Shown one piece after another: positions 1 to 7,353 of a stretch of DNA of 64,000 nucleotides. The translations under genes were made by a program, and so were the position numbers. The notes under the pieces are model-generated. The model did not search any database. It saw only the letters and a program-made list of their open reading frames with translations, and was not told the origin of the DNA. How positions within the stretch are numbered: the first letter of the stretch is position 1; each line of letters starts with the position of its first letter. The stretch is from Virgibacillus oceani (GTDB taxonomy: Bacteria; Bacillota; Bacilli; Bacillales; Amphibacillaceae): contig NZ_BMFR01000013.1 of assembly GCF_014638995.1 (NCBI RefSeq), positions 36,106 to 100,105 on the forward strand, read 5' to 3'.

Positions 1-1
1 A

Positions 2-1297
2 GAAACGAATCCGGAAAAACTAACACGCCTTATTGAAAAATATGGTGCATTGCAGGAGAAATTTCAAGAGGACGGCGGCTATGAAATGGATTCGCAAATT
101 AGGCGGATTATGAGTGGACTGCAAATGGAGGAATTGGCTGACAAGGAATGGCAGTATTTAAGTGGCGGTGAACGTACAAAGGTTGGCTTAGCAAAGCTGC
201 TATTAAAGGCACCGGATTTATTGCTGCTGGATGAACCAACAAACCATTTGGATTTGGCTGCGATTGAATGGCTTACCGATTTTATCAAGCAATACAAAGG
301 AACAGTTATGATCGTTTCGCACGATCGCTACTTCTTAGATGAAACGGTGACATCGATTTTTGAAATGGACCAGGGTGAACTGATTCGCTATGCTACCAAC
401 TACTCTGACTATGTAAAAGAGCGGGAGGCACGTTTACTGCAAGAGTTTCAGCAATACCAGGATCAGCAAAAGAAAATAAAGAAGATGAAAGAAACGATTA
501 AGCGGTTAAAAGAGTGGGCAAATCAGGCCAATCCGCCTAATGATGGATTGCATCGCCGTGCGAAAAGTATGGAGAAAGCTTTAGCCAGAATGGAGTTAAT
601 GAAAAGACCAATACTTGAGCAGAAAAAAATCGATCTTGATTTTCAAATGGATAAACGAAGCGGCAAAGATGTTGTGCTGCTAGAAAATGCGGCAAAAGGA
701 TATGGAACGAAACAACTATTTTCAAACTTGCATTTACATGTCCGTTTCAAGGACCGTATCGCCATTATAGGAGAAAATGGAAGTGGGAAGTCAACAATTT
801 TAAACATGATTTTAGGAACCGAGTTAGTTGACGACGGCACGATACGTTTAGGAAGCAATTTGTCGATAGGATTTCTCTCACAGCATATGCTGGAAATGGA
901 TGAGAAGCGGACCATTTTAGATGAATTCCGTGACCAGGTCCATGTAACAGAAGGCGATGCTAGGGGAATTTTGGCGAAATTTCTATTCTACGGCAAAACG
1001 GTTTTTCAAAAGGTAAAAAGCCTTAGCGGCGGCGAGAAAATGCGGCTTAGGCTTGCGCAGCTCGTTCATCAGGACCACAACCTGCTCATTCTGGACGAAC
1101 CGACGAACCATTTGGATATTGAATCAAAAGAAGTGCTGGAGGAAGCATTGGACCAGTTTACAGGAACAATCATCACAGTATCACATGACCGCTATTTTCT
1201 GGACCGGTTATTTCCAGTAACGTATTGGTTAGCTGAGGGAAACCTGTTACGTTATGAAGGTAACTATTCGTTTGCAAGAGAAAAACGCAATGTATAA
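2..1297 (+). CDS. ABC-F family ATPase, 5' end outside window
   Basis: Soluble two-domain ABC-F protein of the kind that acts on the ribosome E site, either as a translation factor or as an antibiotic-protection protein. The frame is open from base 2, so the start and the first Walker A lie upstream; 431 residues are visible. Seen in order: first signature LSGGERTK (near 158-181), first Walker B DEPTNHLD (near 230), a charged helical inter-domain linker (about 390-640), second Walker A GENGSGKST (near 770), second signature LSGGEKMR (near 1022) and second DEPTNHLD (near 1094). No membrane segments are present, and the protein ends soon after the second ATPase domain without a long tail. A strong terminator follows. 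Whether it confers resistance or is a housekeeping YfmM/YkpA-like factor cannot be decided from the fragment. Confidence 0.9.
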   Translation, partial: ETNPEKLTRLIEKYGALQEKFQEDGGYEMDSQIRRIMSGLQMEELADKEWQYLSGGERTKVGLAKLLLKAPDLLLLDEPTNHLDLAAIEWLTDFIKQYKGTVMIVSHDRYFLDETVTSIFEMDQGELIRYATNYSDYVKEREARLLQEFQQYQDQQKKIKKMKETIKRLKEWANQANPPNDGLHRRAKSMEKALARMELMKRPILEQKKIDLDFQMDKRSGKDVVLLENAAKGYGTKQLFSNLHLHVRFKDRIAIIGENGSGKSTILNMILGTELVDDGTIRLGSNLSIGFLSQHMLEMDEKRTILDEFRDQVHVTEGDARGILAKFLFYGKTVFQKVKSLSGGEKMRLRLAQLVHQDHNLLILDEPTNHLDIESKEVLEEALDQFTGTIITVSHDRYFLDRLFPVTYWLAEGNLLRYEGNYSFAREKRNV

Positions 1298-1304
1298 TTA
1301 AACT

Positions 1305-1340
1305 ACACGGCAGCTAACATTTTGCTGCCGTGTATTTTTT
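1305..1340 (+). terminator. Rho-independent terminator after ABC-F gene
   Basis: Perfect 9-bp stem ACACGGCAG (1305-1313) / CTGCCGTGT (1325-1333) followed by a T run. Confidence 0.85.
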
Positions 1341-1698
1341 AATTGGCTCTGCTCGTAATAGTGGACCTTTACTAAGCAGTTTTCGTAAAATGCGTTATTT
1401 ATTTTTTTCGCCCGAGTTGTTCGAGTACGGTGGAATCTTGCTTGTGCATTAGGAAATGCTTTGCTGGAAAAATTTCTGCAATTAGAATGGATTATGGGTG
1501 TTCCTATATCGCGGCATTAGATATTACTGTTTTAGGTAAGAACGAATCACTGATAAATTTGAAGTGGAATCATTCCGCATTAATAGGCAGTAAAACCCCC
1601 ACTGTATGAATTTTTACTATAAAAGTGCTGGACACTTTTTTCCTGCCAATGCATTGTGATAAACTAAATTACATTATTCAAAGAAAGGAAGTTATCAG
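1341..1698. other. Gene-less stretch with a repeat remnant
   Basis: No convincing coding region on either strand. At 1374-1394 there is a short stretch, GTAAAATGCG with flanking GCAGTTTTC, that matches the outer end of the larger intergenic element seen at 38.2 and 63.8 kb, so it is probably a decayed or solo end. At 1621-1640 a 7-bp stem AAAAGTG/CACTTTT plus T run could be an additional terminator or leader structure ahead of the aldo/keto reductase gene. Confidence 0.4.
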
Positions 1699-2523
1699 AT
1701 GCAATATGTTACATTGAATAATGGACTGAAAATGCCACAATTAGGCTATGGTGTATGGCAAGTACCGGAAGATGAAGCAACACCTGCAGTTGAAAAAGCA
1801 TTAGAGGTTGGTTTTCGCTCCATTGATACTGCAAAAGTTTATGCAAATGAGCGTGGAGTTGGTGAAGCGTTAGCAAATAGAAATGTTCCACGTGAAGATC
1901 TATTTATTACGACGAAAGTGTGGAATAGTGACCAGGGGTATGAAAATACGTTAAAAGCATATGATGAGAGTCTGGAAAAATTAGGACTGGATTATGTTGA
2001 TCTATATTTAATACATTGGCCGACTCCAAAATACGATGAGTATGTGGAAACATACAAAGCAATGGAAAAGTTGTATAAAGACGGACGTGTTAAAGCAATT
2101 GGTGTTTGTAATTTCAATATCGAGCATCTGCAGCGTTTGTTGGACGAATGTGATGTTGTGCCAGCAGTTAACCAGGTAGAGTGCCATCCATACCTGCAGC
2201 AAAAGGAACTGAAAGATTTCTGTGACAAGCATAACATTCATTTAGAAGCTTGGAGCCCGCTTATGCAGGGTGGAGAGGTTTTAGCGAATGATGTTGTGAA
2301 AGGAATTGCCGAAAAACATGACAAAACCTCGGCACAAGTAATTATTCGCTGGCACCTGCAATCAGACAGAATTGTTATTCCGAAATCAGTAACACCATCA
2401 CGAATCGAGGAAAATTTTGATGTATTTAATTTTGAATTGAGTCCAGATGACATGGAAAAAATGACTGTACTTGATCGTGGTCAGCGTAAAGGTCCTGAAC
2501 CGAGTGAAATGAATAATAAATAG
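1699..2523 (+). CDS. Aldo/keto reductase (YvgN/YtbE type)
   Basis: NADPH-dependent cytosolic reductase of aldehydes and ketones such as methylglyoxal; substrate not predictable. It is 274 residues, the usual length for this AKR group. The catalytic tetrad is visible as D43 and Y48 (in DTAKVYANE), K73 (TTKVW) and H106 (LIHWP). The C-terminal part has the IPKSVTPSRIEEN cofactor-binding motif typical of AKR proteins that bind the 2' phosphate of NADPH. The ATG is preceded by AAAGAAAGGAAG at a good spacing. Transcribed alone and closed by a terminator at 2533. Close relatives include 2,5-diketo-D-gluconate reductase, so database names for it vary. Confidence 0.93.
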   Translation: MQYVTLNNGLKMPQLGYGVWQVPEDEATPAVEKALEVGFRSIDTAKVYANERGVGEALANRNVPREDLFITTKVWNSDQGYENTLKAYDESLEKLGLDYVDLYLIHWPTPKYDEYVETYKAMEKLYKDGRVKAIGVCNFNIEHLQRLLDECDVVPAVNQVECHPYLQQKELKDFCDKHNIHLEAWSPLMQGGEVLANDVVKGIAEKHDKTSAQVIIRWHLQSDRIVIPKSVTPSRIEENFDVFNFELSPDDMEKMTVLDRGQRKGPEPSEMNNK

Positions 2524-2532
2524 AAATAGGTA

Positions 2533-2565
2533 AAACAGACGTGGAGTAAGCTGCGTCTGTTTTTA
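2533..2565 (+). terminator. Terminator after aldo/keto reductase
   Basis: Stem AAACAGACG (2533-2541) / CGTCTGTTT (2554-2562) followed by Ts. A second hairpin, GGCTGTCC (2575-2582) / GGGACAGCC (2592-2600), lies between the two convergent genes and has a T run on the plus side. Confidence 0.8.
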
Positions 2566-2606
2566 ATGAAGAAAGGCTGTCCTATATGCTTGGGACAGCC
2601 CATTTT

Positions 2607-2774
2607 TTATTCGCTTTCTCGTTTCCGCTTGTTCCTTCTGTTGTCTAAATTGAGAAATTCGCTTTCATTTTCACCTGCAAACTCAACATCATGCTTAGGC
2701 TCTGTATTATATTTTTGCTGCTTGTTGGCTTGTCTGCCTTTGTCCTTGTTGCGATTTTTATTATCCTCTGACAT
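2607..2774 (-). CDS. Small hydrophilic protein, possibly spore-associated
   Basis: A 55-residue frame on the minus strand, starting ATG at 2774 behind an excellent AGGAGG with 7-base spacing. The protein is almost entirely Asn, Lys, Arg, Glu and Gln, has no hydrophobic core and no cysteine, and contains the stretch HDVEFAGENESEFL. That stretch recalls the DVEFS-type motif of YfhD-family small acid-soluble spore proteins; this is an impression from memory, not an alignment. Convergent to the aldo/keto reductase gene, with hairpins between them. The good ribosome site and non-random composition support a real gene; function is uncertain. Confidence 0.6.
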   Translation of the reverse strand: MSEDNKNRNKDKGRQANKQQKYNTEPKHDVEFAGENESEFLNLDNRRNKRKRESE

Positions 2775-2884
2775 GCATGATCCTCCTATCTATAAAATTA
2801 TTTTGTGCATTTTTTATATTATTAAAAGGACTTTTTTGATGTATACCGAATAGTAAGTGGTAGAAAAGATAAGTGAGGGATACG

Positions 2885-3775
2885 ATGTATAAACTTATAA
2901 AAGGAAAAGATATTCCAACGAAAGACGCAGCAGCATTCATAGCAAAATGGAATAAAAATAGAAAGCATCATATTGGATTTTGCGGGACGGAGGCGGATGA
3001 AATTATCGAGACAATTGATGAGGAAATGACAGATGTAACATTTGGAAATTGCTTTGCAGCAGCAATTCAAGATGGTCAGTTGGTTGGTTTAATTGGTCTT
3101 GATATTGATCTGGAAGACAAAAGTGCGGAAGTATGGGGACCATTTGTTGATCCGGCATTTGACGTTGATATGGCAATTGAAATATGGGGGCTTTTAAACG
3201 AGCAAACCCAATCACTTGAAACAATTAGTCTGTTTTTTAATAAAGAAAACAATTTGGTAAAGAAATTTGCTGATAAACTGGAATTCAAACAAAAAACGGA
3301 TCAAATTATACTTACTTATTCTGAAGATCAACTGGAAAATCAGCTGATAAAGAAGAAAGAAGAATTGGCTAGTAATGATAATGATGCTTTTGCAGTGCTC
3401 CATGACAATGCTTTTCCGGGAACATATTATAGCGGGAAAGAGATTATGGAGCGGATTAATGATACGCAAAAGGTTTTTGTGCTGAAAGATAAAGGACACC
3501 TCGCAGGTTATGTATATGTTGAAGCAGATCCCGATTTTGCCGATGGATCCATTGAATTCATCGCTGTTGATCAAGCGTTCCGTGGAAAAGGATATGGAAA
3601 AAAACTTTTACTTACGGCGGTAAGCTGGCTTTTTACATTTGAATCCATTAAGGAAATTACATTATGTGTGTCTGCTGATAACAAAGGTGCCATAGGATTA
3701 TATCAATCTGCAGGGTTTCATTTAATGCATGAGTTGTACTATTTTTCCAAAAATTCAGTAGCAATTGGCAGTTAA
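2885..3775 (+). CDS. GNAT acetyltransferase with tandem GNAT folds
   Basis: A 296-residue protein. The C-terminal half is a standard GNAT domain: IEFIAVDQAFRGKGYGKKL contains the acetyl-CoA pyrophosphate loop (RGKGYG), followed by LCVSADNKGAIGLYQSAGF. The N-terminal half (residues about 1-140) has the size and layout of a degenerate GNAT domain without a clear acetyl-CoA loop, an arrangement common in Bacillaceae. I prefer ATG 2885 over GTG 2873, because GTGAGGG (2873-2879) then serves as the ribosome site. The substrate cannot be inferred. Transcribed alone, upstream of the rsgA leader region. Confidence 0.8.
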   Translation: MYKLIKGKDIPTKDAAAFIAKWNKNRKHHIGFCGTEADEIIETIDEEMTDVTFGNCFAAAIQDGQLVGLIGLDIDLEDKSAEVWGPFVDPAFDVDMAIEIWGLLNEQTQSLETISLFFNKENNLVKKFADKLEFKQKTDQIILTYSEDQLENQLIKKKEELASNDNDAFAVLHDNAFPGTYYSGKEIMERINDTQKVFVLKDKGHLAGYVYVEADPDFADGSIEFIAVDQAFRGKGYGKKLLLTAVSWLFTFESIKEITLCVSADNKGAIGLYQSAGFHLMHELYYFSKNSVAIGS

Positions 3776-3830
3776 ATATAGTATACTTGTTATTGTCTTG
3801 TTCAACCATTTTTAGAAGGAGTGATGTTTA

Positions 3831-3899
3831 ATGATTTATACAAATGTAATAACAGTAAACCAAAACACACTAATCAAAGTGGGGGAACAGTCGGCATAA
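3831..3899 (+). CDS. Candidate 22-residue leader peptide ahead of rsgA
   Basis: ATG 3831 to TAA 3899, with AAGGAG at 3816-3821 (9-base spacing). The peptide begins MIYTNVITV and ends VGEQSA. It has no signal sequence and resembles nothing I recognise. Its stop codon lies 8 bases before the left arm of a hairpin that buries the Shine-Dalgarno of the next gene, so a ribosome ending here would overlap the hairpin. An alternative overlapping 42-codon frame starts at ATG 3824 but is too close to the ribosome site. Confidence 0.4.
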   Translation: MIYTNVITVNQNTLIKVGEQSA

Positions 3900-3906
3900 T
3901 GAAGGC

Positions 3907-3933
3907 TTTTCCTCCAACCATTAAGGAGGAAAA
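3907..3933 (+). promoter_or_regulatory. Hairpin sequestering the rsgA Shine-Dalgarno
   Basis: Perfect 9-bp stem TTTTCCTCC (3907-3915) / GGAGGAAAA (3925-3933) with a 9-base loop. The right arm contains the Shine-Dalgarno for TTG 3939. The left arm can alternatively pair with GGGGGAA at 3881-3887 inside the leader frame, giving two mutually exclusive structures. Confidence 0.6.
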
Positions 3934-3938
3934 TGTAA

Positions 3939-4994
3939 TTGAATCATATTGAAAAACTTGGATGGGACAGTTCTATCCAACACGAAGATAATAATAAACT
4001 GGCACGCGTCATTGCCGTGCAGAAAAATAGCTATCGTATTTCCGATGGTGAAATGGAGTATTTCTCCCATTTAAGCGGAAAGTTCATGAATCAAGCATAT
4101 AGCTCCCTTGATTTCCCGGCAGTGGGGGATTGGGTTGAGGTTCAAAAATTAGCAGACGAACAAAAAGCGGTTATCAATCGTATTCTGCCGCGTAAAAGCA
4201 AGTTCGTAAGGCAAGCTGCTGGTACGAAAACAGAAGCGCAAATTGTTGCAGCAAATATGGATACCGTTTTTATTGTAAATTCACTTAACCATGATTTAAA
4301 TGTCAGGCGAATTGAACGATATATTCTTTCAACGTACGAAAGCGGTGCATCTCCAGTTATTGTGCTAACAAAAAAGGATGAGTCGACACCGGAAGATATT
4401 ATAAGAATAACGGCTGAGGTAGAAGAGGCTGCAATTGGTGTACCGATTGTATGCATCAGCAGCATTACTGGTGAAGGTATTGAAGAATTACTGACCTATT
4501 TGCCCGATCGAAAAACGGCAGCATTATTGGGTTCATCAGGTGTAGGTAAGTCAACATTGGTTAATGCGCTATTAGGCGAAAAAGTTCAGGAAACAAAAGA
4601 CATTCGAGAAGCGGATAGCAAAGGGCGGCACACAACGACACACAGGGAAATGTTTACGCTGCCAAATGGTGCATTGTTAATTGATACGCCTGGAATGCGG
4701 GAATTGCAGTTATGGGATGGCGACGGCGCAATAGACACAACGTTTCAGGATGTGGAAGCACTTGCAGATGAATGCAGGTTCTCGGACTGTCAGCATGATA
4801 CGGAACCAGGCTGCCGCGTACAGGAGGCAATGGATTCAGATGAGTTGTCTGAGGAACGTTTCGAAAGTTATTTAAAATTGCAACGGGAACTTGCCTATGA
4901 AAAAAGAAAACAGGATCAGAAAGTGCGCCTTGAAGAGAAAAATAAATGGAAGAAAATTTCCAAGGACATGAAAAATCGATATAAAGCCAGATAA
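3939..4994 (+). CDS. rsgA: Ribosome small subunit-dependent GTPase A, long form
   Basis: Circularly permuted GTPase that helps late 30S maturation by checking the decoding centre. 351 residues: N-terminal OB-fold (about 20-95), then GTPase motifs in permuted order, G4 LTKKDE (143-148), G5 SSITG (174-178), G1 GSSGVGKS (198-205), G2 around HTTTH (231-235) and G3 DTPG (249-252). The C-terminal zinc site is C279, C284, H286 and C292. It is longer than B. subtilis CpgA/YloQ (about 300 residues), so it is probably the second, long-form paralog that some bacilli carry rather than the one in the prkC cluster. The start is TTG 3939 with AAGGAGGA 8 bases upstream; that site is hidden in a hairpin, so translation is probably regulated. 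Confidence 0.9.
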   Translation: MNHIEKLGWDSSIQHEDNNKLARVIAVQKNSYRISDGEMEYFSHLSGKFMNQAYSSLDFPAVGDWVEVQKLADEQKAVINRILPRKSKFVRQAAGTKTEAQIVAANMDTVFIVNSLNHDLNVRRIERYILSTYESGASPVIVLTKKDESTPEDIIRITAEVEEAAIGVPIVCISSITGEGIEELLTYLPDRKTAALLGSSGVGKSTLVNALLGEKVQETKDIREADSKGRHTTTHREMFTLPNGALLIDTPGMRELQLWDGDGAIDTTFQDVEALADECRFSDCQHDTEPGCRVQEAMDSDELSEERFESYLKLQRELAYEKRKQDQKVRLEEKNKWKKISKDMKNRYKAR

Positions 4995-4999
4995 GGAGA

Positions 5000-5034
5000 A
5001 ACCGTTCCCCACTTTGTTGAGGAACGGTTTTTTA
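5000..5034 (+). terminator. Terminator after rsgA
   Basis: Stem AACCGTTCC (5000-5008) / GGAACGGTT (5021-5029) followed by a T run; the repeat array begins about 10 bases later. Confidence 0.85.
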
Positions 5035-5043
5035 CAATAACTC

Positions 5044-6113
5044 GAGAGTGTGAACATCAACTTGGGGTTGCGAACATCAACCCGAGGGCGCGAACATCAA
5101 CCCGAGAGCGCGAACATCAACCCGAGGGCGCGAACGTCAACCCGAGAGGTGCGAACATCAATCCGAGAGAGCGAACATCAACCGGAGAGACCGAACATCA
5201 ACCCGAGAGAGCGAACATCAACCCGAGAGGCGCGAACATCAACCGGAGAGGTGCGAACATCAACCCGAGAGAGCGAATATCAACCCGAGGGCGCGAACAT
5301 CAACCCGAGAGCGCAATCATCAACCCGAGGGCGCGAACATCAACCGGAGAGCGTGAACATCAACCCGAGGGCGCGAACATCAACCGGAGAGACCGAACAT
5401 CAACCCGAGAGAGCGAACATCAACCCGAGAGCGTGAACATCAACCGGAAAACCGGAACATCAACCCGAGAGGAGCGAACATCAACCCGAGAGAGCGTGAA
5501 CATCAACCCGAGAGAGCGAACATCAACCGGAGAGCGTGAACATCACCCCGAGAGAGCGAACATCAACCCGAGGGGCGGGAACATCAACCCGAGGACGGGA
5601 ACATCAACCCGACAGGCAGGAACATCAACCCGAGAGAGGGAACATCAACCCGAGAGAGCGAATATCAACCCGAGGGCGCGAACATCAACCCGAGAGAGCG
5701 AACATCAACCGGAGAGGTGCGAACATCAACCCAAGAGCGCGAACATCAACCGGAAAACCGGAACATCAACCGGAGAGCGTGAACATCAACCCGAGAGAGG
5801 GAACATCAACCCGAGAGAGCGAACATCAACCCGAGAGGCGCAAACATCAACCGGAGAGACCAAACATCAACCCGAAAGTGCAACCATCAACCCGAGAGAG
5901 CGAACATCAACCGGAGAGCGTGAACATCAACCCGAGAGCGTGAACATCAACCCGAGAGCGCGAACATCAACCGGAGAGACCGAACATCAACCCGAGAGAG
6001 CGAACATCAACCCGAGAGGCGCGAACATCAACCCGAGAGCGCGAACATCAACCCGAGGGTGCGAACATCAACCGGAGAGCGTGAACATCAACCCAAGAGC
6101 GCAACATCAACCC
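5044..6113. repeat. Tandem array of about 53 degenerate 20-bp repeats
   Basis: By counting the CATCAA core I find about 53 copies over about 1,070 bp, spacing 19-22 bp. The consensus is close to GCGAACATCAACCCGAGAG. Two main variants exist, AACCCGAG and AACCGGAG (roughly 13 copies). Point changes are scattered throughout and the unit length drifts, so the array is old compared with the one at 44.2 kb. There are no unique spacers and the unit has no internal palindrome. None of the three plus frames contains a stop, so long artefactual reading frames result; no ribosome site is present. The array is GC-richer than its surroundings. Its last partial copy contains the stop codon of the convergent HD-domain gene. 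Confidence 0.95.
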
Positions 6114-6658
6114 TTATCCGTGCCGAAAACCCGCTCCACCGTTTCCGCATATTCACAGAAATATCCGGGTATGTCAGCATCTGCAATTCCATCATACATA
6201 TTCGAAGCAATCGCCTCGTTATACCACTTCTGCTTATCAAAGCCTGCGTTAAAATGCTTCCAAATGGCATCGCCCATTTTTTGCAAGTCTTGTTCAAGGC
6301 CCAGCAAATTATCGAGTTTATCAGCAACAATCAGATATTTCACTTCTTTATCTGCAAATTTAACGGTATCAATCGTATGCTGTTTACGCTCCTGCCAGGA
6401 TTTTGACTTATCTTCAGTATGTGCTGCAACTAGCCGAGCTACGTTAGAATCAAACATTGACTCGATATCTTCCATTTCATATGGGGTATCCTCAACCACA
6501 TCATGCAAATATCCTGCACACACTAATTCATCTGAATATCCTTCACGCTCCAGTCTTTCGGCAACTCGAATCGGATGTGTACTATATGCAGCATCGGAGT
6601 TTTTACGAGTCTGTCCGTAATGTGCTTTTACAGCAAAATCCTTTGCCTCTTGTTTCAA
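6107..6658 (-). CDS. HD-domain protein, probable MESH1-like (p)ppGpp hydrolase
   Basis: 183 residues, only the hydrolase half of a RelA/SpoT protein. Visible are H28 (YSTHPIRVA), the HD pair H52-D53 followed by VVEDT (E56 and D57 equal the catalytic Glu-Asp of Rel hydrolases), and D113 (VADKLDN). These correspond to the manganese ligands and catalytic pair of Rel hydrolase domains. No synthetase, TGS or ACT domain follows, so a small alarmone hydrolase is the best guess; related HD phosphohydrolases acting on other nucleotides are the alternative. The start is TTG 6658 behind AGGAGGG. The TGA stop (6107-6109) lies in the last unit of the repeat array, so the C-terminus may have been altered when the array arose. 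Downstream of, and in the same direction as, the TetR gene. Confidence 0.75.
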   Translation of the reverse strand: MKQEAKDFAVKAHYGQTRKNSDAAYSTHPIRVAERLEREGYSDELVCAGYLHDVVEDTPYEMEDIESMFDSNVARLVAAHTEDKSKSWQERKQHTIDTVKFADKEVKYLIVADKLDNLLGLEQDLQKMGDAIWKHFNAGFDKQKWYNEAIASNMYDGIADADIPGYFCEYAETVERVFGTDKG

Positions 6659-6676
6659 TCCAGTTCCCTCCTATTT

Positions 6677-7267
6677 TTAAGTACATAATGATTGTAAATG
6701 ATATTTAAGCGTGTCCACCGTTTTGTTGGATGATAGTTCATCGGGATAGAGAATTGAATGGAGTGCAAGACCATCTATTAAAGCATATAGCCGCTCAACT
6801 TCCAATTGCTTGTCTAAATCATCCTTTGCCAGCTGTAAATCAATTAAACTTTGAATAACGTGTTCAACAACCCCGCGCATTTCGTGATAGACTGTTTTGC
6901 CTAATGATTTAAGGTCTGGATTGACGAGTGTTTTAGCCGAAAAGACTAACCACACCTCCATTTCGATACGCTGCTCTTCATTGATTGGCAAGAATTCACT
7001 CAGAACTTCCTGCATTGCTTCCAATGGTGTTCCATCATATTTTTTCTCGTAAGCACGTTTTTTTACGCGGTCAGATACAAGCTTCATGGAGTATGCAAAC
7101 AAATCAGATTGAGTTGAAAAATAGTGCCGCATTGCTCCAACAGAAAGTCCAGCTTCTTTCGCAATTTTGCGTACAGAAGCCTGCTCTAGTCCTTCCATTA
7201 TTATAACTTTCCATGTTGCTTCTGCTATTTGTACTTTTCTTTTATCATGATCAACTATTTTAGGCAT
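6677..7267 (-). CDS. TetR family repressor (BetI-like)
   Basis: 196 residues. The N-terminal helix-turn-helix spans about residues 10-57 with the pattern IAEATWKVIIMEGLEQASVRKIAKEAGLSVGAMRHYF cut across its recognition helix (SVGAMRHYF). The C-terminal ligand domain is like the BetI/YxaF group. The ligand is unknown. It is divergent from the membrane protein gene at 7354, and the 86-bp gap holds two matching 16-bp near-palindromes (7278 and 7321), so it most likely represses itself and that gene. The HD gene lies 18 bp downstream on the same strand and may be co-transcribed. Confidence 0.85.
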   Translation of the reverse strand: MPKIVDHDKRKVQIAEATWKVIIMEGLEQASVRKIAKEAGLSVGAMRHYFSTQSDLFAYSMKLVSDRVKKRAYEKKYDGTPLEAMQEVLSEFLPINEEQRIEMEVWLVFSAKTLVNPDLKSLGKTVYHEMRGVVEHVIQSLIDLQLAKDDLDKQLEVERLYALIDGLALHSILYPDELSSNKTVDTLKYHLQSLCT

Positions 7268-7277
7268 ATTTTTATTA

Positions 7278-7293
7278 TAGCACTGTTGTATTA
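7278..7293. promoter_or_regulatory. Candidate TetR operator, site 1
   Basis: TAGCACTGTTGTATTA, an imperfect palindrome close to the start of the TetR gene. It matches site 2 at 12 of 16 positions or better. Confidence 0.5.
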
Positions 7294-7320
7294 TTTAATA
7301 AAAGTATGCTATGCTATTTT

Positions 7321-7336
7321 TAGCACAATTGTACTA
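7321..7336. promoter_or_regulatory. Candidate TetR operator, site 2
   Basis: TAGCACAATTGTACTA, a near-perfect palindrome centred 43 bp (about four helical turns) from site 1 and 18 bp before the divergent start codon. Confidence 0.55.
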
Positions 7337-7353
7337 AAAAGGGGAATGAAGTA

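Noticed and set aside
2566..2853. 95-codon plus-strand frame with hydrophobic product
   Set aside because: It is the complement of the small minus-strand gene at 2607-2774, which has a consensus ribosome site and biased composition; the plus frame has neither.
3824..3952. 42-codon frame overlapping the rsgA leader and start
   Set aside because: Its ATG is only 2 bases from the ribosome site, against 9 for ATG 3831. Kept as a less likely alternative.
5044..6113. CRISPR array
   Set aside because: Units are contiguous 19-22 bp with no unique spacers, and no cas genes are in the window. The same holds for 44241-44480.
5050..6620. Long plus-strand reading frames of 128, 135 and 395 codons across the repeat array, encoding NINPRA/TSTRE/EHQPE-type repeats
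   Set aside because: The 20-bp unit has no stop in any plus frame, so open frames are automatic. Unit-length drift shifts the frame constantly, no ribosome site is present, and the longest frame continues antisense through the HD gene.
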